From the NCBI GenBank assembly GCA_937898525.1, contig CALCBC010000022.1:1-53626 (forward strand): 53,626 nucleotides of DNA, read 5' to 3'. The notes beneath the pieces are model-generated. The model worked only from the letters and a program-made list of their open reading frames with translations. It had not been told where the DNA came from and did no database searches. This document shows positions 18,736-26,884 of this stretch, piece after piece. Position 1 is the first letter of the stretch. Each line of letters starts with the position of its first letter. Both the position numbers and the translations under genes were made by a program. The stretch comes from an uncultured Sphingomonadales bacterium. GTDB taxonomy: Bacteria > Pseudomonadota > Alphaproteobacteria > Sphingomonadales > Sphingomonadaceae.

Positions 18736-19275
18736 ATGCGAATCGAACACATCCCGGTCGGCGACAATCCGCCGGAAAGCCTCAACGTCATCATCGAGGT
18801 CCCGACCGGCGGCGAGCCGGTGAAGTACGAGTTCGACAAGCAGAGCGGCGCGCTGTTCGTCGACCGCATCCTGCACACGCCGATGCGCTATCCGGCGAAC
18901 TACGGCTTCGTTCCGCACACGCTGTCGCCCGACGGCGACCCGCTCGACGCGCTGGTGATCGCGCGCTCGCCGTTCATCCCGGGCTGCGTGGTGCGTGCGC
19001 GGCCGATCGGCGTGCTCAAGCTCGAGGACGAGCACGGCGGCGACGAGAAGCTCGTCTGCGTCCCGGTCGACTCGACCTTCCCGTACTATTCGGACGTCGG
19101 CGAGCGGCAGGACCTGCCTTCGATCGTGCTCCAGCAGATCGAGCACTTCTTCAAGCACTACAAGGACCTGGAATCGGAGAAATGGGTTCGCGTCGGCGAG
19201 TGGGGTGACGCGGCCGATGCCCGGCGAATCACGCTGGAGGCGATCGAGCGTGCCCGGGCGGCCAGGGACGCCTAG
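18736..19275 (+). CDS. ppa: Inorganic diphosphatase
   Basis: A 179-residue soluble family I pyrophosphatase that hydrolyses pyrophosphate to drive biosynthetic reactions. The metal-binding signature DGDPLDALV is present, as are the upstream substrate-binding YGFVPHTL and the late HFFKHYKDLE helix. It is a single gene, convergent with a small membrane protein gene 22 bases away. Confidence 0.97.
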   Translation: MRIEHIPVGDNPPESLNVIIEVPTGGEPVKYEFDKQSGALFVDRILHTPMRYPANYGFVPHTLSPDGDPLDALVIARSPFIPGCVVRARPIGVLKLEDEHGGDEKLVCVPVDSTFPYYSDVGERQDLPSIVLQQIEHFFKHYKDLESEKWVRVGEWGDAADARRITLEAIERARAARDA

Positions 19276-19297
19276 ACTGGCTGTCCCCGATCCCGGG

Positions 19298-19681
19298 TCA
19301 GAACAGGCCCAACGCCTCGACGCCCAGGAACAGCCCGGTCAGCGCGAAGGGCAGGCCGAGCGCGAAAGCCCAGACGAGGAACCGGTCGCGCTTGAAGCGG
19401 TCGGCAAGCTCGGGATTGGAGGCCTCGCTGTCGCTGAGCGTCTCCCAGCGCTTTTCGAACAGCCGGCATCCGGGAATGATGGCCACCACCAGGACGATCA
19501 GGGCGAAATAGGGCAGGATCGTGCCCGATGCGGAGTTCAGCGTGCCCATCGTGACCCAGATCTGCAGGCCGGTGTAGACCAGCAGGCCGTAGGCGACGTG
19601 GTCGCTCATCTTGCGACGCCAGTCGAGCTTGCTCGCGGCGCGCCTCGGTGTCGCCGAACGCTCCCGCAGCGCCTTGTCCAT
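19298..19681 (-). CDS. Small integral membrane protein of unknown function
   Basis: A 127-residue protein with a basic N-terminus (about residues 1-28) and three hydrophobic segments, near residues 29-47, 52-70 and 103-125, separated by a charged loop rich in Glu, Arg and Lys. I do not recognise a family. The ATG at 19681 follows GGAGAAAGGCGC. It is divergent from lptB. Confidence 0.7.
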   Translation of the reverse strand: MDKALRERSATPRRAASKLDWRRKMSDHVAYGLLVYTGLQIWVTMGTLNSASGTILPYFALIVLVVAIIPGCRLFEKRWETLSDSEASNPELADRFKRDRFLVWAFALGLPFALTGLFLGVEALGLF

Positions 19682-19854
19682 GCGCCTTTCTCCTTTGCTC
19701 TCCCGAGTCGGACTATCTCACCCCATGCCCGCGGGTTCAAGCCCGCCGGGAGAACCCGCCCGATCGGGGACACCCGGTCCGTTCGTCGCCTTTGCCATGC
19801 ATGAATCCTGCCAGCGGGCTTCAAACCGCTGCAAGCCATGCTAAGTCGCGACTA

Positions 19855-20664
19855 ATGACTGCTCTCGAAGACACGTTCGACGCGCAGGCGCTGGCCGGCA
19901 GGATGGCCGATGCGCCCGCCAACGCCGCCCCGCCGATCCCGCAGGGCGGGCTCGAAGTCGTGTCGATCGCCAAGAGCTACGACAAGCGCGCGGTGCTGCA
20001 CGACATCTCGCTGACGGTGGGCAAGGGCGAGGTGCTCGGCCTGCTCGGGCCCAACGGTGCCGGCAAGACGACCTGCTTCTATTCGATCATGGGGCTGGTT
20101 CGGCCCGACAGCGGACGCATCCTGATGGACGGCGTCGACGTCACCAAGCTGCCGATGTACCGCCGGGCGATCCTCGGCCTCGGCTACCTGCCACAGGAGA
20201 CTTCGATCTTCCGCGGCATGACCGTGGCGCAGAACATCGCGTGCGTGCTCGAACTGGTCGAGCCCGACAAGGCCGTTCGCGCCCAGGAGCTCGACCGGCT
20301 GCTCGAGGAGTTCCACCTGACGCGGCTGCGCGACAGCCCGGCGATGGCGCTGTCGGGCGGCGAGCGGCGGCGCTGCGAGATTGCCCGCGCGCTGGCCGCC
20401 AAGCCCTCGATCATGCTTCTCGACGAGCCGTTCGCGGGGATCGATCCGCTGTCGATCGGCGACATTCGCGAGCTGGTGAAGGACCTGAAGCGGCGCGGCA
20501 TCGGCGTGCTCATCACCGACCACAACGTGCGCGAGACGCTCGACATCGTCGATCGTGCCTGCATCATCTACGGCGGCCAGGTGCTGTTCGCCGGGAGCCC
20601 CGAGGATCTCGTGGCCGACCCGAACGTGCGGCGCCTGTACCTGGGCGAGAGCTTCACCTTGTGA
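19855..20664 (+). CDS. lptB: LPS export ABC transporter ATP-binding protein
   Basis: A 269-residue ABC ATPase that powers lipopolysaccharide transport from the inner membrane with LptFG and LptC. Walker A GPNGAGKTT is at residues 66-74, the signature is LSGGERRRCEIARAL, and Walker B is MLLDEPFAGIDP. It has about 30 extra N-terminal residues compared with enterobacterial LptB, as is common in alphaproteobacteria. rpoN follows 26 bases later, the usual arrangement; lptA and lptC are not in the window upstream. The ATG at 19855 lacks a strong Shine-Dalgarno sequence. Confidence 0.95.
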   Translation: MTALEDTFDAQALAGRMADAPANAAPPIPQGGLEVVSIAKSYDKRAVLHDISLTVGKGEVLGLLGPNGAGKTTCFYSIMGLVRPDSGRILMDGVDVTKLPMYRRAILGLGYLPQETSIFRGMTVAQNIACVLELVEPDKAVRAQELDRLLEEFHLTRLRDSPAMALSGGERRRCEIARALAAKPSIMLLDEPFAGIDPLSIGDIRELVKDLKRRGIGVLITDHNVRETLDIVDRACIIYGGQVLFAGSPEDLVADPNVRRLYLGESFTL

Positions 20665-20690
20665 TGCTGGCGGTGGGGGAAGGCTGACCG

Positions 20691-22145
20691 ATGGCGCTGG
20701 GTCCGCGCCTCGATCTGCGCCAGTCGCAAACGCTGGCGATGACGCCACAGCTGCAGCAGGCCATCAAGCTGCTGGCGCTGTCGAACCTCGAGATCGAAGC
20801 CTTTCTCGGGGAGGCGCTTGAAAACAATCCGCTGCTCGAGGCCGGCGAAATCTCGGTCGACCCGGCCGCCGCGCCCGAGCCTCCGCGCGAGGAAGCGCCT
20901 GCCGACGCGCTCATCGCGCTGGGGCAGGGAGAGGCCGACGCTCCGCTCGACATCGATCCGGCCGCGCTCGACCGCGATCGCGACACCGGAGACTGGTCGG
21001 CCACGGCACCGGTGGGGGGCGAGGAGGGGCCGGCGATCGAGGAACGCGGCGACGACGAACCGACGCTTGCAGAGCATCTCGAGGCGCAGGTCGGAAGCGT
21101 GACCGACGATGCGCGCGTGCTGTTCGTGGCGCGGCACCTGATCGGGCTGCTCGACGAGGCCGGCTATCTCGCGACGCCGCTGCGCGAGGTGGCAGACGAC
21201 CTCGATGTCCCGCTCGCCTGCGTCGAGGAAGCGCTGTCGGTGGTTCAGTCGCTCGACCCGACGGGGGTCGGGGCGCGATCGCTCGCCGAGTGCCTCGCGC
21301 TCCAGGCGAAGGAGGCCGACCGCTACGATCCGTGCATGGCACGGCTGATCGACAACCTCGAGCTGCTGGCCCGTGGCGAGTTCGCCCGTCTCAAGCGGAT
21401 GTGCGGCGTCGACGACGAGGACTTCTCCGAGATGCTCGCCGAACTGCGCGGGTACGATCCCAAGCCGGGGCTGCGGTTCGGCTCGGGCGAACGCGCGCCG
21501 GTAGTGCCCGACATCCTCGTGACTGCCGGCGACGGCGGCTGGGACATTGCGCTCAACGAGGCGACGCTGCCGCGGCTGGTGGTCAACAGGTCCTACTACG
21601 TCGAACTCAGGAATGGCTGCATCGACCGGGCCGCGAAGTCGTGGCTCAGCGAGAAGCTGGCCGACGCCAAGGCCCTGATCAAGGCGCTCGACCAGCGGCA
21701 GAAGACGATCCTCAAGGTCGCTGCCGAGATTGTCAAGCAGCAGGAGGGCTTCTTCCGGCACGGGGTCTCGCAGCTGAAGCCGCTGACGCTGCGCGCGGTG
21801 GCCGAGGCGGTCTCGCTGCACGAGAGCACGGTCAGCCGGGTGACCTCGAACAAGTACCTGCACTGCAAGCGCGGTACGTTCGAGTTGAAATACTTCTTCA
21901 CCAGCGGCGTGGCCTCTGCGGACGGGGAGGGCGCGGTCTCGGCCGAAGCGGTCAAGGCGCAGATCCGCGCGCTGTGCGATGCCGAGGATCCGAACGACAT
22001 CCTCTCGGACGACCAGCTCGTCGAGCTCCTGCGGCAGAAGGGTTTCGACCTCGCGCGCCGGACGGTTGCCAAATATCGCGAGGCGATCGGCATCGGTTCG
22101 TCGATCCAGCGGCGGCGCCAGAAGAAGCTGGCCCAGGTCGCGTGA
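20691..22145 (+). CDS. rpoN: RNA polymerase sigma-54 factor
   Basis: A 484-residue sigma-54. The N-terminal region I holds the glutamine-rich activator-contact segment RQSQTLAMTPQLQQAIKLL. The core-binding region follows an acidic linker, and the C-terminal RpoN box is ARRTVAKYRE, which contacts the -24 promoter element. It is paired with lptB, but no hpf gene follows; ctrA comes next after 301 bases. Confidence 0.97.
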   Translation: MALGPRLDLRQSQTLAMTPQLQQAIKLLALSNLEIEAFLGEALENNPLLEAGEISVDPAAAPEPPREEAPADALIALGQGEADAPLDIDPAALDRDRDTGDWSATAPVGGEEGPAIEERGDDEPTLAEHLEAQVGSVTDDARVLFVARHLIGLLDEAGYLATPLREVADDLDVPLACVEEALSVVQSLDPTGVGARSLAECLALQAKEADRYDPCMARLIDNLELLARGEFARLKRMCGVDDEDFSEMLAELRGYDPKPGLRFGSGERAPVVPDILVTAGDGGWDIALNEATLPRLVVNRSYYVELRNGCIDRAAKSWLSEKLADAKALIKALDQRQKTILKVAAEIVKQQEGFFRHGVSQLKPLTLRAVAEAVSLHESTVSRVTSNKYLHCKRGTFELKYFFTSGVASADGEGAVSAEAVKAQIRALCDAEDPNDILSDDQLVELLRQKGFDLARRTVAKYREAIGIGSSIQRRRQKKLAQVA

Positions 22146-22446
22146 CCGGCGCGGCGGGTCGGGGGCACGCGCCGGCCCGGCACCGATTGCGCCCCGGCTT
22201 TGCCGGTTGGCACGCGTTCGTTCGCCGGGCGTCGACGGGGCCTGTCCCGATCAGCGGGGACCGGTCCGCACCCGGCAGCGAAGGCGTTCAGGGCGGGGCG
22301 CTGTCTCGCCCTGTTGCCAAAAAGACTCGGGGCGAGCGCACAATCCTTAAAGGAAAAATTAACCTTTCTCGTTGAGAGACGGGTTGGTTAATCCCGGGAA
22401 ACACCCGTTAGCGGGCCGTTACCAGGAGCGTGAAGGGGGCTACCGC
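22146..22446 (+). promoter_or_regulatory. ctrA upstream region with CtrA-like half-sites
   Basis: This 301-base gap has no gene. Its last 100 bases are unusually A+T-rich and hold three TTAA words (22347-22350, 22359-22362 and 22388-22391). The best match to the CtrA consensus TTAA-N7-TTAA is TTAACCTTTCTCGTT at 22359-22373, with one good half. Autoregulation of ctrA is known in Caulobacter, so these are plausible CtrA contacts, but none is a full site. The ribosome-binding site is GAAGGGGG about 10 bases before the ATG at 22447. Confidence 0.4.
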
Positions 22447-23142
22447 ATGCGCGTGTTGCTGATCGAAGACGAGCCGACGACCGCCAAGGCGATCGAGCTG
22501 ATGCTCACTACCGAGGGCTTCAACGTGTACTCGACCGACCTCGGCGAGGAAGGCCTGGACCTCGGCAAGCTGTACGACTACGACATCATCCTGCTCGACC
22601 TGAACCTGCCCGACATGCACGGCTACGACGTGCTCAAGAAGCTCCGGGTGGCCAAGGTGCAGACCCCGGTCCTGATCCTCTCGGGCATTTCCGAGATGGA
22701 TTCGAAGATCCGCTCGTTCGGTTTCGGCGCCGACGACTACGTGACCAAGCCGTTCCACCGCGATGAGCTCGTCGCGCGCATCCACGCCGTGGTGCGCCGC
22801 TCGAAGGGGCATTCGCAATCGGTCATCCGCACCGGCAAGCTGGCCGTCAACCTCGATGCCAAGACCGTCGAGGTCGATGGCGCGCGGGTCCACCTGACCG
22901 GCAAGGAATACGCGATGCTCGAGCTGCTCTCGCTGCGCAAGGGCACCACGCTGACCAAGGAAATGTTCCTCAACCACCTCTATGGCGGCATGGACGAGCC
23001 GGAACTCAAGATCATCGACGTGTTCATCTGCAAGCTGCGCAAGAAGCTTTCGAGCGCGTGCGGCGGCGAGAACTACATCGAGACCGTCTGGGGCCGCGGC
23101 TACGTGCTGCGCGATCCCGGCGAAGAGGCCGAAGCGGCCTGA
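22447..23142 (+). CDS. ctrA: Cell-cycle response regulator CtrA
   Basis: A 231-residue OmpR-type regulator. The receiver domain has the phosphoacceptor D51 in YDIILLDLNLPD, and the DNA-binding winged helix starts near residue 125. The N-terminus MRVLLIEDEP, DLGEEGLDLGKLYDYD and RIHAVVRRSKGHSQS match CtrA of Caulobacter and relatives. In alphaproteobacteria CtrA controls division, flagella, pili and gene-transfer functions. An intrinsic terminator follows at 23168. CtrA-like boxes appear upstream of this gene and of the Sel1 gene at 39281. Confidence 0.96.
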   Translation: MRVLLIEDEPTTAKAIELMLTTEGFNVYSTDLGEEGLDLGKLYDYDIILLDLNLPDMHGYDVLKKLRVAKVQTPVLILSGISEMDSKIRSFGFGADDYVTKPFHRDELVARIHAVVRRSKGHSQSVIRTGKLAVNLDAKTVEVDGARVHLTGKEYAMLELLSLRKGTTLTKEMFLNHLYGGMDEPELKIIDVFICKLRKKLSSACGGENYIETVWGRGYVLRDPGEEAEAA

Positions 23143-23167
23143 AGTATCCCACACTCCTGGCGAATCG

Positions 23168-23202
23168 CGCCGCTCCGGGGCCTTGCTCCGGAGCGGCGTT
23201 TT
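23168..23202 (+). terminator. Intrinsic terminator of ctrA
   Basis: A perfect 11-bp stem CGCCGCTCCGG (23168-23178) with CCGGAGCGGCG (23188-23198) is followed at once by TTTTGTT. It lies 25 bases after the ctrA stop and just before the next gene. Confidence 0.92.
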
Positions 23203-23218
23203 GTTAGCCTTGCGCGCC

Positions 23219-23797
23219 ATGATCGTGCGCTTCCGTCGCCTGCTGCCGGCGCTTGGCCTGGCGCTGGCGCTTGGTTTCCAACCGGCCCTGGCCCAACCGG
23301 GCGAGCCCGCCGCTGCCGTCGCCGAGCGCGATGGACAGCGCGATTTCGACTGGGAGTTCGGCACCTGGACGACAAGGGTGCGGGTCCTGCGCAATCCGCT
23401 TTCGGGCGAGGCGCCGGAGTGGGCGGAATACGTCGGCACGAGCGTGGTCAGGCCGCTGCTCGACGGCCGGGCGAACTTCGTCGAGCTGGCGGTGGCCGGG
23501 CAGGCCGGGCGCATCGAGGGCGGCTCGCTCAGGCTGTACAACCCGCAGGCGCGCCAGTGGGCGATCCACTACACGAACCTCGCCGACGGCAGGCTCACGG
23601 CACCGGTCCACGGAGGCTTCGACGAGCAGGGGCACGGCGCGTTCTACGGCTCCGACATGCTCGACGGTCGGGCGATACTCGTCCGGTTCCTGATCACACC
23701 CGTCTCGCCCAACGAAGCGCGCTTCGAGCAGGCGTTCTCGGCCGACGGCGGGATCAACTGGGAAGTGAACTGGATCGCGGTCGACACCCGCAGCTGA
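23219..23797 (+). CDS. Secreted DUF1579-like hypothetical protein
   Basis: A 192-residue protein with a clear Sec signal peptide (cleavage near ALA, about residue 25). The mature part resembles the DUF1579/lipocalin-like group: DFDWEFGTWTTRVRVL near the start, then WAIHYTNLADGRL and a closing INWEVNWIAVD. Such proteins are beta-rich and their function is unknown. The ATG at 23219 is only 17 bases past the ctrA terminator, so its promoter must overlap that region or come from ctrA read-through. Confidence 0.75.
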   Translation: MIVRFRRLLPALGLALALGFQPALAQPGEPAAAVAERDGQRDFDWEFGTWTTRVRVLRNPLSGEAPEWAEYVGTSVVRPLLDGRANFVELAVAGQAGRIEGGSLRLYNPQARQWAIHYTNLADGRLTAPVHGGFDEQGHGAFYGSDMLDGRAILVRFLITPVSPNEARFEQAFSADGGINWEVNWIAVDTRS

Positions 23798-23837
23798 CAC
23801 TGGACACGGAGGGGATCGGGCGCCAAGCGCCGGGCGC

Positions 23838-24554
23838 ATGACCGCGCACAAACCCGGCGATCCGACCACGCTCAACCGGCTCTACGGCCGCTCGAAGGGC
23901 AAGGCCCTGCGCGCCGGCCAGCAGGCGCTGATCGACACGCTGCTGCCGCAGGTCGCGGTCCCCGCGGAGGGACCGGTCACGTCCGAGCGCCTGTTCGGCG
24001 ACGACCGGCCGCTGCACTTCGAGATCGGCTTCGGCGGCGGCGAGCACCTCGCCGCGCGGGCCGACATGCTTCCCGACCACGGGTTCGTCGGCTGCGAGCC
24101 GTTCATCAACGGCGTCGCCCAGGCGCTCGTGCACATCTCGGGCGATCACGGCACGCACGAGCCGCTCGCCAATGTCCGCCTGCATCACGGTGACGCGCTC
24201 GAGGTGCTGTCGCGGGTGCCCGACGGGACGCTGTCGTTCCTTTACCTGCTGCACCCCGATCCCTGGCCCAAGGCGCGCCACGCCAAGCGGCGGATGATGA
24301 ACGACGGCCCGGTGGAGATGTTCGCCGCCAAGCTCAGGCCCGGCGGCGAGTTCCGCTTCGGCACCGACCACCCGGTCTACCTGCGCCACGCGCTGATGAT
24401 CATGCGACGGCACGCCGACGCGTTCGAGTGGCTGGTCGACGGGCCGGACAGCTGGCAGACGCGCCCCGCCGGCTGGATCGAAACCCGCTACGAGGCGAAG
24501 GCCCGGCGGCTCGGGCACGAAGTCTGGTACTTCCGCTATCGCCGCCGGAGCTGA
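23838..24554 (+). CDS. trmB: tRNA (guanosine(46)-N7)-methyltransferase
   Basis: A 238-residue SAM-dependent enzyme that makes m7G46 in tRNA. The SAM-binding region FEIGFGGGEHLAARA and the catalytic-site strand LLHPDPWPKARHAKRR are the family hallmarks. In many relatives trmB is next to metK; here it is 14 kb away, behind a secreted-protein gene. Two small hairpins follow at 24630-24665. Confidence 0.95.
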   Translation: MTAHKPGDPTTLNRLYGRSKGKALRAGQQALIDTLLPQVAVPAEGPVTSERLFGDDRPLHFEIGFGGGEHLAARADMLPDHGFVGCEPFINGVAQALVHISGDHGTHEPLANVRLHHGDALEVLSRVPDGTLSFLYLLHPDPWPKARHAKRRMMNDGPVEMFAAKLRPGGEFRFGTDHPVYLRHALMIMRRHADAFEWLVDGPDSWQTRPAGWIETRYEAKARRLGHEVWYFRYRRRS

Positions 24555-24629
24555 CGCCCGGCGAGGGGCAGCCAGCCGCGAGAATCGGGCGGTGCAATTG
24601 CGGCCGCGCGTGAGCCCCTTCGTGCCCGG

Positions 24630-24665
24630 CGGCACGCGGTTCCCCGTGCCGGCGACAAGCGTCGC
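24630..24665 (+). terminator. Two tandem hairpins downstream of trmB
   Basis: CGGCACG (24630-24636) pairs with CGTGCCG (24645-24651), and GCGAC (24652-24656) with GTCGC (24661-24665). There is no T-run directly after, so termination is only a guess. Confidence 0.35.
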
Positions 24666-24745
24666 TTCAGGGCAGAATTGATTCTCTGTCTTTTTATACC
24701 GGGCACAGTCCGCTAGCGGGGCCGTTCGCTGCAGGGGGACGTTGT

Positions 24746-25513
24746 TTGCTGCATTTCGGCGATTTCGACCTGGCCGCCCTGCTTCCGTTCATTGCCGTCG
24801 GGTTTGCCGCGCAGCTCGTGGACGGCGCGCTCGGCATGGCCTTCGGGGTGATCTCGAGCACGATGCTGGTCGGAGTGCTCGGCGTGCCGCCCGCGCTTGC
24901 TTCGCAGCGGGTGCACGTGGTCGAGTGCTTCACCACCGGCGTCTCGGGCATCAGCCACCTGCTCCATCGCAACATCGACGGGAGGCTGTTCCTGCGGCTG
25001 GTGATACCGGGCGTGATAGGCGGATTCATCGGAGCCTATCTGCTGTCGAACCTCGACGCCGCGGTAGTGAAGCCGTTCGTGCTGCTGTACCTGACCACGA
25101 TCGGCATCTACCTGCTGGTGCGCGGGATCATGTACCCGCCCAAGCTCAAGGAAGCGAAGCTGGTCGCCCCGCTCGGGCTCGTCGGCGGGTTCCTCGACGC
25201 CGCCGGCGGCGGTGGCTGGGGCCCCGTGGTGACCTCGAACCTGCTGATCCAGGGGGCCGACCCGCGCAAGGTCGTCGGCACCGTCAGCGCGGTCGAGTTC
25301 TTTCTCACGGTGACGATCTCCGCCTCGTTCATCTACCACCTCGGCGTCGCCGACCTCGCCGGCGCGACGCTCGGACTGCTGATCGGCGGTCTGCTGGCGG
25401 CACCGCTGGGCGCGTGGGCGGCCAAGCACTTCCCGGCCAAGCACATGCTGATCCTCGTCGGCGTGGTGCTGACGCTGACCAGCGCGTATGGCGTGTGGAG
25501 CGCCTGGGGCTAG
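24746..25513 (+). CDS. TSUP family transporter (TauE/SafE-like)
   Basis: A 255-residue membrane protein with about 7-8 hydrophobic segments and the repeat signature ALGMAFGVISSTMLVGVLG near residue 30 and DAAGGGGWGPVVTSNLL near residue 150, typical of TauE/SafE sulfite or organosulfonate exporters. It starts at a TTG at 24746, six bases after GGGGGA. Its stop overlaps the stop of the convergent mechanosensitive channel gene by four bases (CTAG). The substrate is unknown. Confidence 0.9.
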   Translation: MLHFGDFDLAALLPFIAVGFAAQLVDGALGMAFGVISSTMLVGVLGVPPALASQRVHVVECFTTGVSGISHLLHRNIDGRLFLRLVIPGVIGGFIGAYLLSNLDAAVVKPFVLLYLTTIGIYLLVRGIMYPPKLKEAKLVAPLGLVGGFLDAAGGGGWGPVVTSNLLIQGADPRKVVGTVSAVEFFLTVTISASFIYHLGVADLAGATLGLLIGGLLAAPLGAWAAKHFPAKHMLILVGVVLTLTSAYGVWSAWG

Positions 25514-26757
25514 GCGGGCACCAGACTGCGCTCGGCAAGGCGCGCGAGATCGGACCCCGCGGGCTGCTGGAACAGCCGCAAGCCGAATTCCGGCAGGATT
25601 GCGATCAGGTGGTCGAAGATGTCGCCCTGCACGTCCTCGTAGACGGCCCAGGCCGTGCTCGCCGTGAAGCCGTAGATCTCCAGCGGCAGGCCCGTCTCCG
25701 ACGGCGCCAGCTGGCGGACCAGCAGGAACATGTCCTGGTTGATGTCCGGACGGGACTTCAGATAGGCGGTCACGTAGGCGCGAAAGGTGCCGATATTGGT
25801 GATCCGCCGCGCGTTGACGACGTCGTTCATGCGTTCGGGGCGCGCCGCGTTCCATTCGGCGATCTCGGCTTCCTTCCGTTCGAGATAGCCGGAGAGCAGC
25901 GAGAAGCGCTTGAGGCGGGCGATCTCGTCCGGTTCGAGAAACCGGATGCTGGTCTGGTCGATGGTCAGCGAGCGCTTGATGCGCCGCCCCCCGGACTCGA
26001 ACATCGCGCGCCAGTTCTTGAAGCTTTCCGAGATCAGCCGGTGCGTCGGGATCGTGGTGACCGTCTTGTCCCAGTTCTGCACCTTCACCGTGTGCAGGGC
26101 TATGTCGATCACGTCGCCGTCGGCATTGAGCTCGGGCATCTCGATCCAGTCGCCGACGCGCAGCATGTCGTTGGAGGTCAGCTGCACCGAGGCCACGAGC
26201 GAGAGGATCGTGTCCTTGAACACCAGCATCAGCACCGCCGCCATGGCACCGAGGCCCGACAGGAGCAGCAAGGGCGACTGCTCCATCAGCACGGCGATCA
26301 TCAGGATCGCGGCAAAGAAGAACAGCGCGATCTTGACCACCTGGACGTAGCCCTTGATCGGGCGGCTGGCGGCGTCGGGCCGGCGCGAATAGACTTCGTT
26401 GACCAGCGTCAGCGCGCTGCTGATGGCGAGCGCGATCGACAGGATGACGAACGCGGCGACGACGTTGCGCGTCACGGTCGCGACCCATGCCGGCAGGTGC
26501 GGGACCAGGACGATGCCGTGGGACACGATCAGCGCGGGCACGATGTTGGCCAGCCGGCCGGCCATGGCCGAGGGAGTCGGCCATTCGCCCGGCACGATCC
26601 GGCCGACGAGGCGCAGGATGATGTGCTTGACGATGAAGTTGGCCGCGAGAGCCGCGAGGGCCAGCAGGCCGAGGCCGACCGATGCTTCGATCCAGGGGGC
26701 GGTGTCGGGGAGCAGTTCGAGATTCGCTGGCAGGTCGCGGGGAGCGCGCAAGGTCAT
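25510..26757 (-). CDS. Mechanosensitive ion channel family protein (YbdG-like MscS)
   Basis: A 415-residue membrane protein. About five hydrophobic segments lie in the first 190 residues; the pore helix and beta-domain follow around GLGAMAAVLMLVFKDTILSL and NDMLRVGDWIEMPE, as in YbdG/MscM-type channels. The inserted segment after QNWDKTVTTIPTHRLI is also YbdG-like. It protects cells from osmotic downshock. The ATG at 26757 is used; an adjacent TTG codon at 26760 would add one residue. Confidence 0.92.
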   Translation of the reverse strand: MTLRAPRDLPANLELLPDTAPWIEASVGLGLLALAALAANFIVKHIILRLVGRIVPGEWPTPSAMAGRLANIVPALIVSHGIVLVPHLPAWVATVTRNVVAAFVILSIALAISSALTLVNEVYSRRPDAASRPIKGYVQVVKIALFFFAAILMIAVLMEQSPLLLLSGLGAMAAVLMLVFKDTILSLVASVQLTSNDMLRVGDWIEMPELNADGDVIDIALHTVKVQNWDKTVTTIPTHRLISESFKNWRAMFESGGRRIKRSLTIDQTSIRFLEPDEIARLKRFSLLSGYLERKEAEIAEWNAARPERMNDVVNARRITNIGTFRAYVTAYLKSRPDINQDMFLLVRQLAPSETGLPLEIYGFTASTAWAVYEDVQGDIFDHLIAILPEFGLRLFQQPAGSDLARLAERSLVPA

Positions 26758-26884
26758 CAAAACGTGTACGATGTCCGCTGCCTCCTGGCGCGGACATCAC
26801 CTTTCCGGTGGTTGAAGGATAGGGCTGGGAGGCCCCAACCTGCCAACCCGACCGAGCGGTGTCAAACCGCGGGCCGGCGCTCCC

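Noticed and set aside
19715..19760. tRNA-like T-arm sequence (GGGTTCAAGCCC)
   Set aside because: With the required seven-base loop the stem does not pair, and no anticodon or D arm is present upstream.
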